Source of the DNA: SZUA-521 sp041738285
Lineage (GTDB): Bacteria; Pseudomonadota; Gammaproteobacteria; Pseudomonadales; Azotimanducaceae
Direction: 5' to 3'
Length of the DNA stretch: 64,000 nucleotides
Assembly (NCBI GenBank): GCA_041738285.1
Contig: JBGSQB010000029.1
Coordinates: 1-64,000 of the forward strand
Shown here piece after piece: positions 26,687 through 34,779 of the stretch. Under the pieces are notes generated by a model. The model worked only from the letters and a program-made list of their open reading frames with translations. It made no database searches and was not told the DNA's origin. Numbering within the stretch: the first letter of the stretch is position 1; each line of letters starts with the position of its first letter. The translations under genes were made by a program, and so were the position numbers.

Positions 26687-27970
26687 ATGAATCTCGTCAC
26701 TCGGCTGCTTCCTATGGCGATGATGCTGACCGCGACGATCGTTTCGGCGGAACCGGCCGAAACCGAGATCGAGGGGGTCAGCGCCGAGGTGGTGGAGTTG
26801 CGCACCAGCGGCGGCGTCACGCGGCTCACGGTGCGCTTCATCAATGGCGGCACGAAGCGGGCCGAATCCAGCCACTACTCCGTCGGCAACATCGTGCTGG
26901 TCGATGCCAAATCCAAGAAGAAGCATTTCCCGCTCAAAGATGCCAGCGGCTACTTCATCGGCGGGCCCGTTGGCGACACAACACTCGACGGCGGACGCGT
27001 CTATGTTGTGCTCGAGGCCGGCCAGCAGGGCGTGGCGTGGGCCTATTTCGATGCCATTGCAGCGGGGACTGTGGTCAGTGTCGAGATCCCGCAGATGTTT
27101 CCGTTCGAGGACGTCGTGATCACCGAAGGCCCGGGCTCGTTACTGTCGGCCGGCAGCGCCAAGAGTACGCCCCAAGGCGCTATCGCGACGCTGGCGTCTG
27201 CCAAGCGCGCCGACGAGGCGCTCAAGGTGCGGCTCAAGCTGGCGGCCGAAGCGGGCGCCACCGTCGATCTGCGCAGCCCGTACTTCGAGTACAAGGACGT
27301 CTACCTCTTCGACCCGGCCGGCAAGCGCAAGTATCCCTTGCTCAAGGACACCGAAGGCAATTTTCAGGCGCAGCCCCTCACCGTCAAGATGGGCGGCGGT
27401 CGAATCATTCCCGATTGGAGTAAGCCTATTCTGATGAGCCTTATATTCCAGGCTCCGCCCGACGACGTGACGACGGTGGACATCATCCTGCCGGACTTCC
27501 AGCCCTTCGAGGGCGTCGTGATCGAAGGCCTCGGCGGCGCCGGTGTCGGGGGCATCGCCGCGGCGGGCAAGAGTCTTGGACTGGAAGGCGCGTTGAAGGA
27601 ACTCCAGGCCGAGGTCACGGCCCAGGAGATCAAGATCGATCTCTCCGCCGATGTCCTCTTCGACTTCGACAAGGCAGACCTGAAGCCGGCTGCCGAGGGT
27701 AAGCTGCATCAGCTGCTCACGGTGGTGAACTCGAAGCCGAATTCGCGGGTCGCCATCGAAGGTCACACTGACCTGCGTGGCAGCGACGCCTACAACCAGA
27801 CGCTCTCGCAACGGCGCGCCGAGTCGGTGCGATCCTGGTTGATCACTCAGGGGGTCGCGGCGGACAGAATCGCGGCGACAGGCGCCGGTAAGTCGCGGCC
27901 CGTGCGGACCGGAACCACCGAGGCGGATCATCAGGCGAACCGCCGCGTCGAGATCCGGATACGGAACTGA
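26687..27970 (+). CDS. OmpA-family protein with duplicated N-terminal beta domain
   Basis: A 427-residue exported protein. Residues 1-21 are a signal peptide (ending VSAEP). Residues about 28-150 and 165-290 are two copies of one domain: the first has IVLVDAKSKKKHFPLKDASG and MFPFEDVVITEG, the second VYLFDPAGKRKYPLLKDTEG and FQPFEGVVIEG. A C-terminal OmpA/MotB peptidoglycan-binding domain (about 305-427) starts DVLFDFDKADLKPAAEGKL and has VAIEGHTDLRGSDAYNQTLSQRRA and NRRVEIRI. There is no transmembrane barrel. It probably anchors something to peptidoglycan. The start at 26687 is set by GGGAG 7-10 bases upstream and the signal peptide. Confidence 0.88.
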   Translation: MNLVTRLLPMAMMLTATIVSAEPAETEIEGVSAEVVELRTSGGVTRLTVRFINGGTKRAESSHYSVGNIVLVDAKSKKKHFPLKDASGYFIGGPVGDTTLDGGRVYVVLEAGQQGVAWAYFDAIAAGTVVSVEIPQMFPFEDVVITEGPGSLLSAGSAKSTPQGAIATLASAKRADEALKVRLKLAAEAGATVDLRSPYFEYKDVYLFDPAGKRKYPLLKDTEGNFQAQPLTVKMGGGRIIPDWSKPILMSLIFQAPPDDVTTVDIILPDFQPFEGVVIEGLGGAGVGGIAAAGKSLGLEGALKELQAEVTAQEIKIDLSADVLFDFDKADLKPAAEGKLHQLLTVVNSKPNSRVAIEGHTDLRGSDAYNQTLSQRRAESVRSWLITQGVAADRIAATGAGKSRPVRTGTTEADHQANRRVEIRIRN

Positions 27971-27989
27971 GCCGGTTGAACGAGCTCAC

Positions 27990-28793
27990 TCAGTCGCGAA
28001 CCCGCATCAGGGACTCCTGCATCGTCGAGGCGACGAGGCGCCCATCGGCGGTGAAGATGCTGCCGCGGTTGTAGCCGCGACACGCGGCGGCAGAGGGGCT
28101 GTCAAGGTCGTACAGAAGCCAATCGTCCACCCGCGCCCGATGATGAAACCACATGGCATGGTCGAGGCTCGCGCGTTGAAGATTGGCGCGCGTGAATCTG
28201 CCGCGGTGGGGCATGCGCGAGGTCGACAGCAGGTCGTGGTCCGACTGATACACGAGGAGCGCGGCGTGTATGCGCGGATCGTCCGGCAGGGTGCCATTGG
28301 TCTTGAACCAGACGGATTGATACGGCGGCTGCGGCCCATCTTCGCGGCGCGTCTTCCAATCGTTCATGAAGGAGACGAAGGCGCGCTGCTTCAGCACCGA
28401 CGGAATCCGGGTTGGCGGCTTGAGCGGCGGCATTTGGGCCTGGTGCTCGAGACCCGTCTCCTCGATCTGGAACGAAGCCGATAGCTCGAAGATGGCCTTG
28501 CCGTTCTGTACGGCGACGACCCTGCGCGTCGTGAACGAAGAACCGTCACGGATGCGGTCGACGGTCAGCAGCACAGGCATCTTCGTGCTGCCGGCGCGCA
28601 GGAAATAACCGTGCAGCGAGTGCACGAATCGATCGGCATCGACGGTTCGACTGGCGGCGATGAGCGCCTGGGCCATGATCTGGCCACCGAACAGCCGGCC
28701 CTGATCGCCGTGGGGATGATGCGCGCGAAACAGGTTCTTCTCGATCTGCTCCAAGTCGAGCGCGGTCAACAGATCGTGGAGGTGCGGGTGCAT
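27990..28793 (-). CDS. tesB: Acyl-CoA thioesterase II
   Basis: A 267-residue double hot-dog thioesterase that hydrolyses acyl-CoA to free acid and CoA in the cytosol. Typical segments are FRAHHPHGDQGRLFGGQIMAQAL, HSLHGYFLRAG, LDHAMWFHH (catalytic aspartate) and STMQESLMR (the catalytic glutamine region). Length is slightly below E. coli TesB (286). It ends 20 bases from the OmpA-family gene (convergent) and is divergent from the DUF4188 gene, with about 100 bases between. It fits the acyl-CoA theme of the following genes. Confidence 0.93.
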   Translation of the reverse strand: MHPHLHDLLTALDLEQIEKNLFRAHHPHGDQGRLFGGQIMAQALIAASRTVDADRFVHSLHGYFLRAGSTKMPVLLTVDRIRDGSSFTTRRVVAVQNGKAIFELSASFQIEETGLEHQAQMPPLKPPTRIPSVLKQRAFVSFMNDWKTRREDGPQPPYQSVWFKTNGTLPDDPRIHAALLVYQSDHDLLSTSRMPHRGRFTRANLQRASLDHAMWFHHRARVDDWLLYDLDSPSAAACRGYNRGSIFTADGRLVASTMQESLMRVRD

Positions 28794-28894
28794 GCGCGCA
28801 GTATAGCGGGGGCGCTTGGAGCCCGGACACCTGTGTTGACGCCCGCGGGCTGCCCGAAGAGACTGCCCAGCTCACATCATCAGCGGACCATCGT

Positions 28895-29461
28895 GTGGCG
28901 ACGATCCTGAAGGGACGCATGAGCGCGCTGATCGACGGCGATTTTGTCGTCTTCATCATCGGCGCGCGCATCAATCGATTCCGATCCATCGGCAGCTGGT
29001 GGCCGGTGGTGCGCGCCATGCCGCGCATGATCGCGGAACTACAGGCGAATCCGCAGTTGGGGCTGCTCGGCGTCGAGTCCTCCATTCAAGGTCTGCGCGA
29101 TGTCACGCTGGTGCAGTACTGGCGTTCGTTCGATGCGTTGCACGACTACGCACGCGCGCGTTCATCGGAACATCTGCCGGCGTGGGCTGCATACAACCGG
29201 TTGCTGAAGGACAACGATGCGGTCGGTATCTGGCACGAGACATTCCTCGTGCGCGCCGGTGAGTACGAAGCGATTTACGGCAACATGCCAGCCCGGGGCC
29301 TGGGCCTCGCCGGTCGACTGGAGCCAGCCGCTGGCGCGAAGACATCCGCGCTGGGGCGCCTTGGCCGCAGTGATGGCGCGGATCATCCCATCACGACTGA
29401 TGGCGCGCCACGGGATACTGGGTCGCTGATTCCGGGGAAGGCATATGGCAGGGCAGAGTAG
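28895..29461 (+). CDS. DUF4188 (monooxygenase-like) family protein
   Basis: A 188-residue protein whose core GDFVVFIIGARINRF, PRMIAELQANPQLGLLG and QYWRSFDALHDYARA is typical of DUF4188 proteins, which have a ferredoxin-like (dimeric alpha-beta barrel) fold akin to antibiotic-biosynthesis monooxygenases. The catalytic role is unproven. The GTG at 28895 (ATILKGRMSALIDGDF) is taken because family members have about ten residues before the GDF motif; ATG 28919 is the alternative. Its 3' end overlaps the thiolase start by 17 bases, indicating coupling. The C-terminal 50 residues are low-complexity and not shared with the family. Confidence 0.8.
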   Translation: MATILKGRMSALIDGDFVVFIIGARINRFRSIGSWWPVVRAMPRMIAELQANPQLGLLGVESSIQGLRDVTLVQYWRSFDALHDYARARSSEHLPAWAAYNRLLKDNDAVGIWHETFLVRAGEYEAIYGNMPARGLGLAGRLEPAAGAKTSALGRLGRSDGADHPITTDGAPRDTGSLIPGKAYGRAE

Positions 29462-31058
29462 AACCGCCGCGATCGTCGGCATCCACGAGTATCCGTCGCG
29501 TGATGTCGAGGGCACCGTGAGCCCGCTGCAGATCAAGGCCGAAAGCGCGGCGCGCGCGCTCGCCGACGCCGGCCTCACCTGGCAGGATGTCGATGCGGTC
29601 TACGATGCCGGCGAAGCGGGTCCGATGACTGGCTTTACGATATCCGAGTATTTCGGGCTGAAGCCGAACGTCATCGACACCACCAATGTCGGTGGCAGCT
29701 CGTATGAATACCATGCCGCGCATGCGCGCCGCGACATTGCGGCGGGCAAGGCGAGAGTCGCGCTGCTCACCTATGGCTCGACGGCGCACAGCAATGCCAT
29801 GGCCATCGGCGTGGGTGGTCGTGGTGGCCCCAGCATGGAGCCAGCGGGCAACATGGAGTCGTTCGCAGGCATGACGCTGGTCGCCAACTACGCGATGGTC
29901 GCGCATCGACACATGCACCAATATGGAACAACGAGCGAGCAACTCGCGGAGATCTCGGTTGCGACCCGTCTGCATGCGATGCGCAATCCCGAAGCAGTAG
30001 CCGCGATGAAGGCGCTCGAATTCCTCGACATCCGCGAAACGACGATCGCGGACGTGGTCAACTCGCGGATGATCGCCGACCCGTTGCACCTGCTCGAGTG
30101 TTGCATGATCTCCGATGGTGGCGGGGCGGTGGTGATCGCGGCAGCCGACGTTGCCCGCGACTGCGCGAAGAAACCGGTGTGGATTCTCGGCACCGGCGAA
30201 GCCACCAAGTACCCCGAGATCGGCGGCGATATCACCGTCAGTGCCGCGGCGCAGTCTGGCCCGGTTGCGTTCGCTGAAGCCGGCGTCAAACCATCTGAAA
30301 TCGATATCGCGATGATCTACGACTCGTTCAGCATCACCGTGCTCACGCTGCTCGAAGATCTCGGCTTCTGCCCGAAGGGTGAGGGCGGCCGCTGGGTGGA
30401 GGGCGGACGGCTGCGGTTCGATCGGCCGAAGGACGGTCCCGCACTCAATACCGATGGCGGTGGGCTGTCATCGAACCATCCGGGTATGCGCGGCATTTTT
30501 CTGCTGCTCGAAGCCACGCGCCAGTTGCGGGGCGAATCCACCGCGCAGGTTGCCGGTGCGAAGCTTGCGGTTGCCCACGGCAACGGCGGCCATCTCGGCA
30601 GCCGTCATTGTGCCGGCACCGTCATCCTGGGGGGGGGATTGATCATGGCCGAAGCCAAACGACCACTGCCGAATCCGGCCGAGTTCGACACGCGTCAGTT
30701 CTGGGCGGCGACCAGGGCGCAGAAGCTCACCTATCAACAGTGCGACGACTGCGACACCGTGGTGTTCCACCCGCGCAGGCATTGCACAGGGTGCCTCGGC
30801 AACTCGCTCACGTGGCGCACTGCGTCGGGCAAAGGCACGATCTACACATACAGCGTCGTGCGCCAGAGCTACCACCCGTTCTTTCGCATGACGCTGCCCT
30901 ATGCGGTGGCGTGGATCGATCTCGACGAAGGTCCGCGTATGCTGTCCAACGTTGTAGGCGTCAAAGACCCGCTGAAAGACGTGAAGATTGGCGCACGCGT
31001 GCAGCTGGAGTGGGAAGTGCACGAGGAGCTGTCGATACCGCTGTTTCGGCCAGTCTGA
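29445..31058 (+). CDS. Ltp2-like thiolase/aldolase fused to a DUF35 zinc-ribbon OB protein
   Basis: A 537-residue two-part protein. Residues 1-400 are a lipid-transfer (SCP-x) type thiolase: the nucleophile cysteine position is Ser or Gly (NVGGSSYEYH), and the end reads AVAHGNGGHLGSRHCAGTVIL. Residues 401-537 are a DUF35 protein: zinc ribbon CDDCDTVVFHPRRHCTGC then an OB fold. In mycobacterial and related steroid catabolism, Ltp2 needs the DUF35 part of ChsH2 to work as a retro-aldolase that shortens the steroid side chain, normally as separate proteins. Here the parts join across a run of nine G at 30629-30637. One G fewer would end the thiolase at a TGA just before ATG 30645. Two MaoC hydratases lie opposite. 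Confidence 0.85.
   Translation: MAGQSRTAAIVGIHEYPSRDVEGTVSPLQIKAESAARALADAGLTWQDVDAVYDAGEAGPMTGFTISEYFGLKPNVIDTTNVGGSSYEYHAAHARRDIAAGKARVALLTYGSTAHSNAMAIGVGGRGGPSMEPAGNMESFAGMTLVANYAMVAHRHMHQYGTTSEQLAEISVATRLHAMRNPEAVAAMKALEFLDIRETTIADVVNSRMIADPLHLLECCMISDGGGAVVIAAADVARDCAKKPVWILGTGEATKYPEIGGDITVSAAAQSGPVAFAEAGVKPSEIDIAMIYDSFSITVLTLLEDLGFCPKGEGGRWVEGGRLRFDRPKDGPALNTDGGGLSSNHPGMRGIFLLLEATRQLRGESTAQVAGAKLAVAHGNGGHLGSRHCAGTVILGGGLIMAEAKRPLPNPAEFDTRQFWAATRAQKLTYQQCDDCDTVVFHPRRHCTGCLGNSLTWRTASGKGTIYTYSVVRQSYHPFFRMTLPYAVAWIDLDEGPRMLSNVVGVKDPLKDVKIGARVQLEWEVHEELSIPLFRPV
30629..30637 (+). repeat. G9 homopolymer at the thiolase-DUF35 junction
   Basis: Nine consecutive G bases in CTG GGG GGG GGA TTG. 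As read, the frame passes through and links the two domains. With eight G the frame becomes GGG GGG GAT TGA, stopping the thiolase after VILGGD; the DUF35 ATG at 30645 would then start its own protein. Such tracts are prone to replication slippage and to sequencing error. Confidence 0.8.
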
Positions 31059-31064
31059 ATTGCT

Positions 31065-31129
31065 TTCGCGGGCAAGCCCGCTCCCACAGAGACCCTGGTC
31101 ATTCTTGTGGGAGCGGGCTTGCCCGCGAA
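31065..31129. repeat. REP element, family B copy 1
   Basis: A perfect inverted repeat of 24-base arms (31065-31088 and 31106-31129) with a 17-base loop. The right arm includes TGTGGGAGCGGGCTTGCCC, the common REP sequence of many gammaproteobacteria. It lies between the convergent thiolase-DUF35 and MaoC genes and would form a strong hairpin in RNA from either side. A diverged relative is at 57093-57180. Confidence 0.85.
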
Positions 31130-31136
31130 TTCCCTG

Positions 31137-31550
31137 CTAGCTCGGTAATCGAACGCTCGCCGTGCCGAACACGCGCGTCTCACCCGCGTCGTTGGCGACC
31201 GTCAGATCGATCTCGACGAGCCCCGTGTCTTCATCGACATCGGTGACCACACCGTTGATGTGATACGACTCATCGACCAGCACCGGCGCACGGAACACGG
31301 TGTCGACGTTCTCGATCGCGGCTTCCGGCGCCCAACGATGAATCATCGCCGCGAGGAAGCCCTGGCTCATGATGCCGGGGACGAGCGCGCCGGGCAGTCC
31401 TTCCTTGCGAGCCGCTTCATGGTCGGTGAAGCGCGGACCATTCCAGCCGGCGGCGGTGGCAAAGCGCCGCACGTTGTCCATGCCGGTGTCGGGTTTGAAC
31501 ACCGGCAGTTCGGCGCCGAACTCGACTTCGGAAATCTTGCTGATGCTCAT
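31137..31550 (-). CDS. MaoC-family dehydratase, second of a pair
   Basis: A 137-residue single hot-dog-fold hydratase subunit. The R-hydratase region reads PGALVPGIMSQGFLAAMIHRW, which aligns with the MaoC motif though the usual Asp-x4-His signature is altered (the likely catalytic His is absent from the PGIMS stretch), as seen in non-catalytic subunits of heteromeric hydratases. Its ATG at 31550 overlaps the stop of the upstream MaoC gene (ATGA). In steroid side-chain pathways, ChsH1 and ChsH2 act as such a heteromeric enoyl-CoA hydratase; here the neighbour Ltp2-DUF35 supports the analogy. Confidence 0.82.
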   Translation of the reverse strand: MSISKISEVEFGAELPVFKPDTGMDNVRRFATAAGWNGPRFTDHEAARKEGLPGALVPGIMSQGFLAAMIHRWAPEAAIENVDTVFRAPVLVDESYHINGVVTDVDEDTGLVEIDLTVANDAGETRVFGTASVRLPS

Positions 31551-31990
31551 TGGGTGGGCTTCTCCCTCGAGACGACGCGGGTGTCCGCATCGGCGACCTT
31601 GGTGCCATCCTGATCGAACAGCTCCATGCGGATCACCGTGAACACCATGCGGCCGGAACGGCCGGTCTTGGTGTAGATGTCGTGAATGTGGCTCTTGCCG
31701 GTGACGCTGCCCGGACGCAGCGGCGCCTTCGGTGCGATGCCTTTGCCGGCGTCCATGCCGAGGCCGCCGAAGCGCGGATAATCCTGCGGCAGATGACGAC
31801 CGGCGATGAAGCTCGACGCGAATGTGGGTGGTGCCTGGAAGTCCGGGTGCTTGGGGTCGGTGTATTTCGGTGCGAGTTCGCCGCACGCGCGCGCGTACTC
31901 GACGATGTTCTGCGCGGTGACTTCGAAGGCCTTGGTGTCGAACTCGCGATTGAGGAACTTCTCCCGCGCCGCGGCAATGTCTACGTCCAT
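31547..31990 (-). CDS. MaoC-like (FAS1-type N-terminal) dehydratase, first of a pair
   Basis: A 147-residue hot-dog-fold protein of the MaoC N-terminal type. VTAQNIVEYARACGELAPKYTD is the usual first helix and GRHLPQDYPRFGGLG and GSVTGKSHIHDIYTKTGRSGRMVF the later strands. Paired with the following MaoC gene it should form an enoyl-CoA hydratase acting on a bulky acyl-CoA. The two genes overlap by 4 bases. It starts 18 bases after the PHP gene on the same strand, so coaE, PHP and both MaoC genes may share a transcript. Confidence 0.82.
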   Translation of the reverse strand: MDVDIAAAREKFLNREFDTKAFEVTAQNIVEYARACGELAPKYTDPKHPDFQAPPTFASSFIAGRHLPQDYPRFGGLGMDAGKGIAPKAPLRPGSVTGKSHIHDIYTKTGRSGRMVFTVIRMELFDQDGTKVADADTRVVSREKPTQ

Positions 31991-32008
31991 CTCACGATTC
32001 CTGCTTTG

Positions 32009-32638
32009 CTAAGTTCTATACGTTACCGCGGTGAATGCGCCGGTGCGAAGGGCTTGCGCGAGTTCGGCTTCGGAATGGATCGGCGTTTCGAAGCGGGTGG
32101 CGCAGCGACCGACGTGGCTGACGATGTGTGAGTCGCTACCGCCGATGCCGAGATAGCCTTGGCGCTCCGCCATGGCCCGTGCCTGCTCGTCTTCATCGCC
32201 GCGACTGCCGCCGTTGTAGATCTCGACGATGCGCACGCCATCCGGAACGCCGAGATTTTCGATGTGAGCACACATGCCGACCCGCTTGCGGCCGGGATGG
32301 CAGGGCACCGCGACCGCGCCATGCGCCTCGGCGGCTTGAATGACGGTTGCCAGCGGCAGGTCGATGCGGGCGAAATCGAACTCACGCACCAATGGTGGGG
32401 TGACATTGAACACCAGCACGTGGCCGTACTCGGTTTCGACTTCGCTGCCTTTGAGAATGGTGATGCCGTATTCGGCGGCGAGATCGCTGTAGTCGGACTC
32501 GGCATCGAACTGGCGATGCTCGGTGAGCACGAAGCCGTCGATGGGCAATGTCTTGGTACGGATCCACTGACAGTAGTTCGAGACCTTTGCTCGACCATCG
32601 TCGGATTTGATCGAGTGAGTGTGCAGATCGAGAATCAT
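32009..32638 (-). CDS. PHP-domain metal-dependent phosphoesterase
   Basis: A 209-residue PHP-fold protein. Metal-binding motifs are DLHTHS (residues 3-8), VLTEHRQF, a glutamate in LKGSEVETEYGH, PCHPGRK, and GGSDSHIVSHVG. PHP proteins hydrolyse phosphate esters such as nucleoside 3',5'-bisphosphate or histidinol phosphate; this short form is uncharacterised. The ATG at 32638 overlaps the coaE stop by 4 bases (ATGA) and gives the conserved start ILDLHTHS; a longer start at 32665 would lie inside coaE. Confidence 0.87.
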   Translation of the reverse strand: MILDLHTHSIKSDDGRAKVSNYCQWIRTKTLPIDGFVLTEHRQFDAESDYSDLAAEYGITILKGSEVETEYGHVLVFNVTPPLVREFDFARIDLPLATVIQAAEAHGAVAVPCHPGRKRVGMCAHIENLGVPDGVRIVEIYNGGSRGDEDEQARAMAERQGYLGIGGSDSHIVSHVGRCATRFETPIHSEAELAQALRTGAFTAVTYRT

Positions 32639-33240
32639 GAACGGGTTCCCGAAAGCCTTGCCCACTGTACATTCAATTGTTCGATCAGGCCGGATTCATC
32701 GCCACCGTTGTCGATGACCACATCGGCGAGACGTCTGCGTTCATCGTTCGACAGTTGCGAATCGATGCGGCGTTCGATCGCAGCGCGGTCGGCGCCGTCG
32801 CGGCGCATGGCGCGTTCGATCGCGGTTTCGCGGTCGACCACGACGACCCACACTTCGTCGACGTCGTCTTGCCAGCCGGCTTCGAACAACACGGCAGCTT
32901 CGAGCACGACAGGTTGGTCGGGCGCTTGGCCGCGCGCACGCTCAATCTCGAGTCGAGCAAGTCGCCGGATCTCGGGCCAGACGATATCGGTCAGGCGCTT
33001 CAGCGCTTCGGGACGGCCGAACACCTTGCCGCCCAATACTTTGCGGTCGATGCTGCCGTCACGACCGACCACATCAGCCCCGAAGGTGGCCGCGACGGCC
33101 GCGTGCGCGTCGGTACCGGGCTCATAGGCGCGGTGACCGAGCAGATCGGCGTCGATGACCGCGGCGCCAAGCGAGGCAAGGTGCTTGGCGGCGGTGGATT
33201 TTCCGGACGCAATTCCGCCCGTCAGACCAATGACCGTCAC
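32635..33240 (-). CDS. coaE: Dephospho-CoA kinase
   Basis: A 201-residue cytosolic kinase that makes CoA from dephospho-CoA and ATP, the last step of CoA synthesis. The P-loop is GLTGGIASGKST; VIDADLLGHRAYEPGT, VLEAAVLFEAGW and RMRR-like RAMRRDG are the other family segments, with R-IDSQLSNDERRRLADVVIDNGG near the C-terminus. GTG at 33240 gives the standard start (VTVIGLTGG); an ATG at 33279 would add 13 residues. It overlaps the PHP gene and is divergent from the ferredoxin operon, with about 56 bases between starts. Confidence 0.95.
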   Translation of the reverse strand: MTVIGLTGGIASGKSTAAKHLASLGAAVIDADLLGHRAYEPGTDAHAAVAATFGADVVGRDGSIDRKVLGGKVFGRPEALKRLTDIVWPEIRRLARLEIERARGQAPDQPVVLEAAVLFEAGWQDDVDEVWVVVVDRETAIERAMRRDGADRAAIERRIDSQLSNDERRRLADVVIDNGGDESGLIEQLNVQWARLSGTRS

Positions 33241-33296
33241 TGTTTGTCCGGCTGTAATGCGAGCCCGGCATCCTACCATGCGTAGAATCACCGCCC

Positions 33297-33620
33297 ATGC
33301 TGACGGTGCTGTTCATACACGGTCATGGCGAACGGCTCGAATGCCATGGCTATGAAGGCGAGACGATCATGGATGTCGCCATCGACAACGGCGTGCCCGG
33401 GGTCGGGGCACGCTGTGGCGGGGCCGGCCATTGCACCACCTGTCACTGCTATGTCGATGCCGCGTGGATCACCCGGCTCACACCCGCCACCGCTGATGAA
33501 CGGGAGATGCTCCGTGGCATCCCCGGCCGCCGCCCCGGCAGCCGCCTGACCTGCCAGATCAAGCTCACGGCGGCCGTCGATGGCATCACAGTCGAAGTGC
33601 CGGCCCCAAACCAAGGGTAA
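33297..33620 (+). CDS. Plant/vertebrate-type 2Fe-2S ferredoxin
   Basis: A 107-residue electron carrier. The cluster ligands are Cys40, Cys46, Cys49 (CGGAGHCTTC) and Cys86 (RLTCQIKL), with the usual C-x5-C-x2-C and then a spacing of 36. It resembles adrenodoxin-like ferredoxins that serve cytochromes P450 and oxygenases. It heads a six-gene run in one direction and is 75 bases upstream of the diiron gene, so it is a natural electron donor for that protein. No ferredoxin reductase is nearby, so a reductase from elsewhere must be used. Confidence 0.92.
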   Translation: MLTVLFIHGHGERLECHGYEGETIMDVAIDNGVPGVGARCGGAGHCTTCHCYVDAAWITRLTPATADEREMLRGIPGRRPGSRLTCQIKLTAAVDGITVEVPAPNQG

Positions 33621-33695
33621 GTCGCATTCGACTCCGTCCAATGCCCTGCCATATAGTCGGGGGAGGTCTTTGTTCTCCTGGGAGGCAGTGGAGCG

Positions 33696-34766
33696 ATGAG
33701 CGACGCGACGATGGCAGCCGCGGATTCGGATCTGGATCTCGGCTGGATGGCCCAACGCGGGGAGTGGGGCACGCGCGCCACACCGAGCAAGCAGGGGCTG
33801 ACCCTGGCGGATATTCAGATCGGCGGCTATGGCGAACCCGCCGATCATAGCGATAACCAGACCGGTCGCCCCCGCGGCGCGGCATCGCGACCCAATGCCT
33901 ATCGCATCGGTGGCTACGCCGTCACCCACAAGAGCGAGATCTGGCTCGAGAACGCATCGTTCCTGTACGAAGAAGCCCTGCAGCGGCAGTGGAGTTCGGC
34001 GACCGACGTGCCTTGGCACACCATCAAGCCGCTGCCCGACGACATCGAGCAGGCACAATGTCAGCTCGCGACCTTTCTGACCGAAGTCGAGTTCGTGGCG
34101 GGCGACGTGCCCGCGCGCTGGATTGCCAATACCACGCCCGATTATTTCGAGCCGCGCCAGGTGCTGCTGGCGCAGGTGATGGACGAGTCCCGCCACATGG
34201 ATGTGTTCCGCAAACGCGCGCTGGCCAACGGGGGCGGTCTCATGCTCACCTCCGGCGGCACGGCCGGTGTGGTCGGCAGCATTGATCTGGCTCGGGATTT
34301 CACCGAGATGTCCTCACGGTTGCACATTTCCGGCGAAGGCGCCGTGCTGACGATCTTCCGGATGGGCGAACTGATGGCCTACAACGATGCGGAGAAGGCG
34401 ATCTACCGGCTGTGCGCCCAGGACGAAGCGCGCCACGTCGCCTTCGGCGTCATGCACATGCGCTACATGTCCGAGGCAGCACCGGAGCGCCGGGAAGAAA
34501 TTCAAAGCTATCTCGATGAGGCCGAACGGCAGATTCTGGCCGGGTCGCAGAATCCCGCGGGCAACCAGACCGACGCGAGCGAGGCCCTGGCGATTCTGCT
34601 GGGGGGAGGCAAGGACAAATACGATGATGGCCTCAACAAGCTCATCTCGATCCGCAAACGACAGGTTCAGGAATACATCAAGCGTGTCCGGTCAGCTGGG
34701 TTCGGCGATCGATTCGACAACGGTCGCTCCGATCTCAACGCCATCATGAACTCCGCCGCCGCGTAG
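33696..34766 (+). CDS. Diiron ferritin-like protein, putative catalytic subunit of a multicomponent oxygenase
   Basis: A 356-residue all-alpha protein. Two ExxH motifs, Glu164-Ser-Arg-His167 and Glu244-Ala-Arg-His247, lie 80 residues apart, with candidate partner glutamates Glu130/Glu132 about 32 residues before the first and Glu214 30 residues before the second. This is the spacing of carboxylate-bridged diiron proteins (R2, methane and toluene monooxygenases). The N-terminal 75 residues are polar and have a conserved WGTRATPSKQG-type start shared with the next gene. A GGGAGG lies 17 bases before the start at 33696. It is followed after 13 bases by a paralogue that lacks these glutamates. 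I cannot name the substrate. A role as an oxygenase is inferred from the ferredoxin and carrier-like neighbours. Confidence 0.75.
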   Translation: MSDATMAAADSDLDLGWMAQRGEWGTRATPSKQGLTLADIQIGGYGEPADHSDNQTGRPRGAASRPNAYRIGGYAVTHKSEIWLENASFLYEEALQRQWSSATDVPWHTIKPLPDDIEQAQCQLATFLTEVEFVAGDVPARWIANTTPDYFEPRQVLLAQVMDESRHMDVFRKRALANGGGLMLTSGGTAGVVGSIDLARDFTEMSSRLHISGEGAVLTIFRMGELMAYNDAEKAIYRLCAQDEARHVAFGVMHMRYMSEAAPERREEIQSYLDEAERQILAGSQNPAGNQTDASEALAILLGGGKDKYDDGLNKLISIRKRQVQEYIKRVRSAGFGDRFDNGRSDLNAIMNSAAA

Positions 34767-34779
34767 AAGGGGAATCCAA

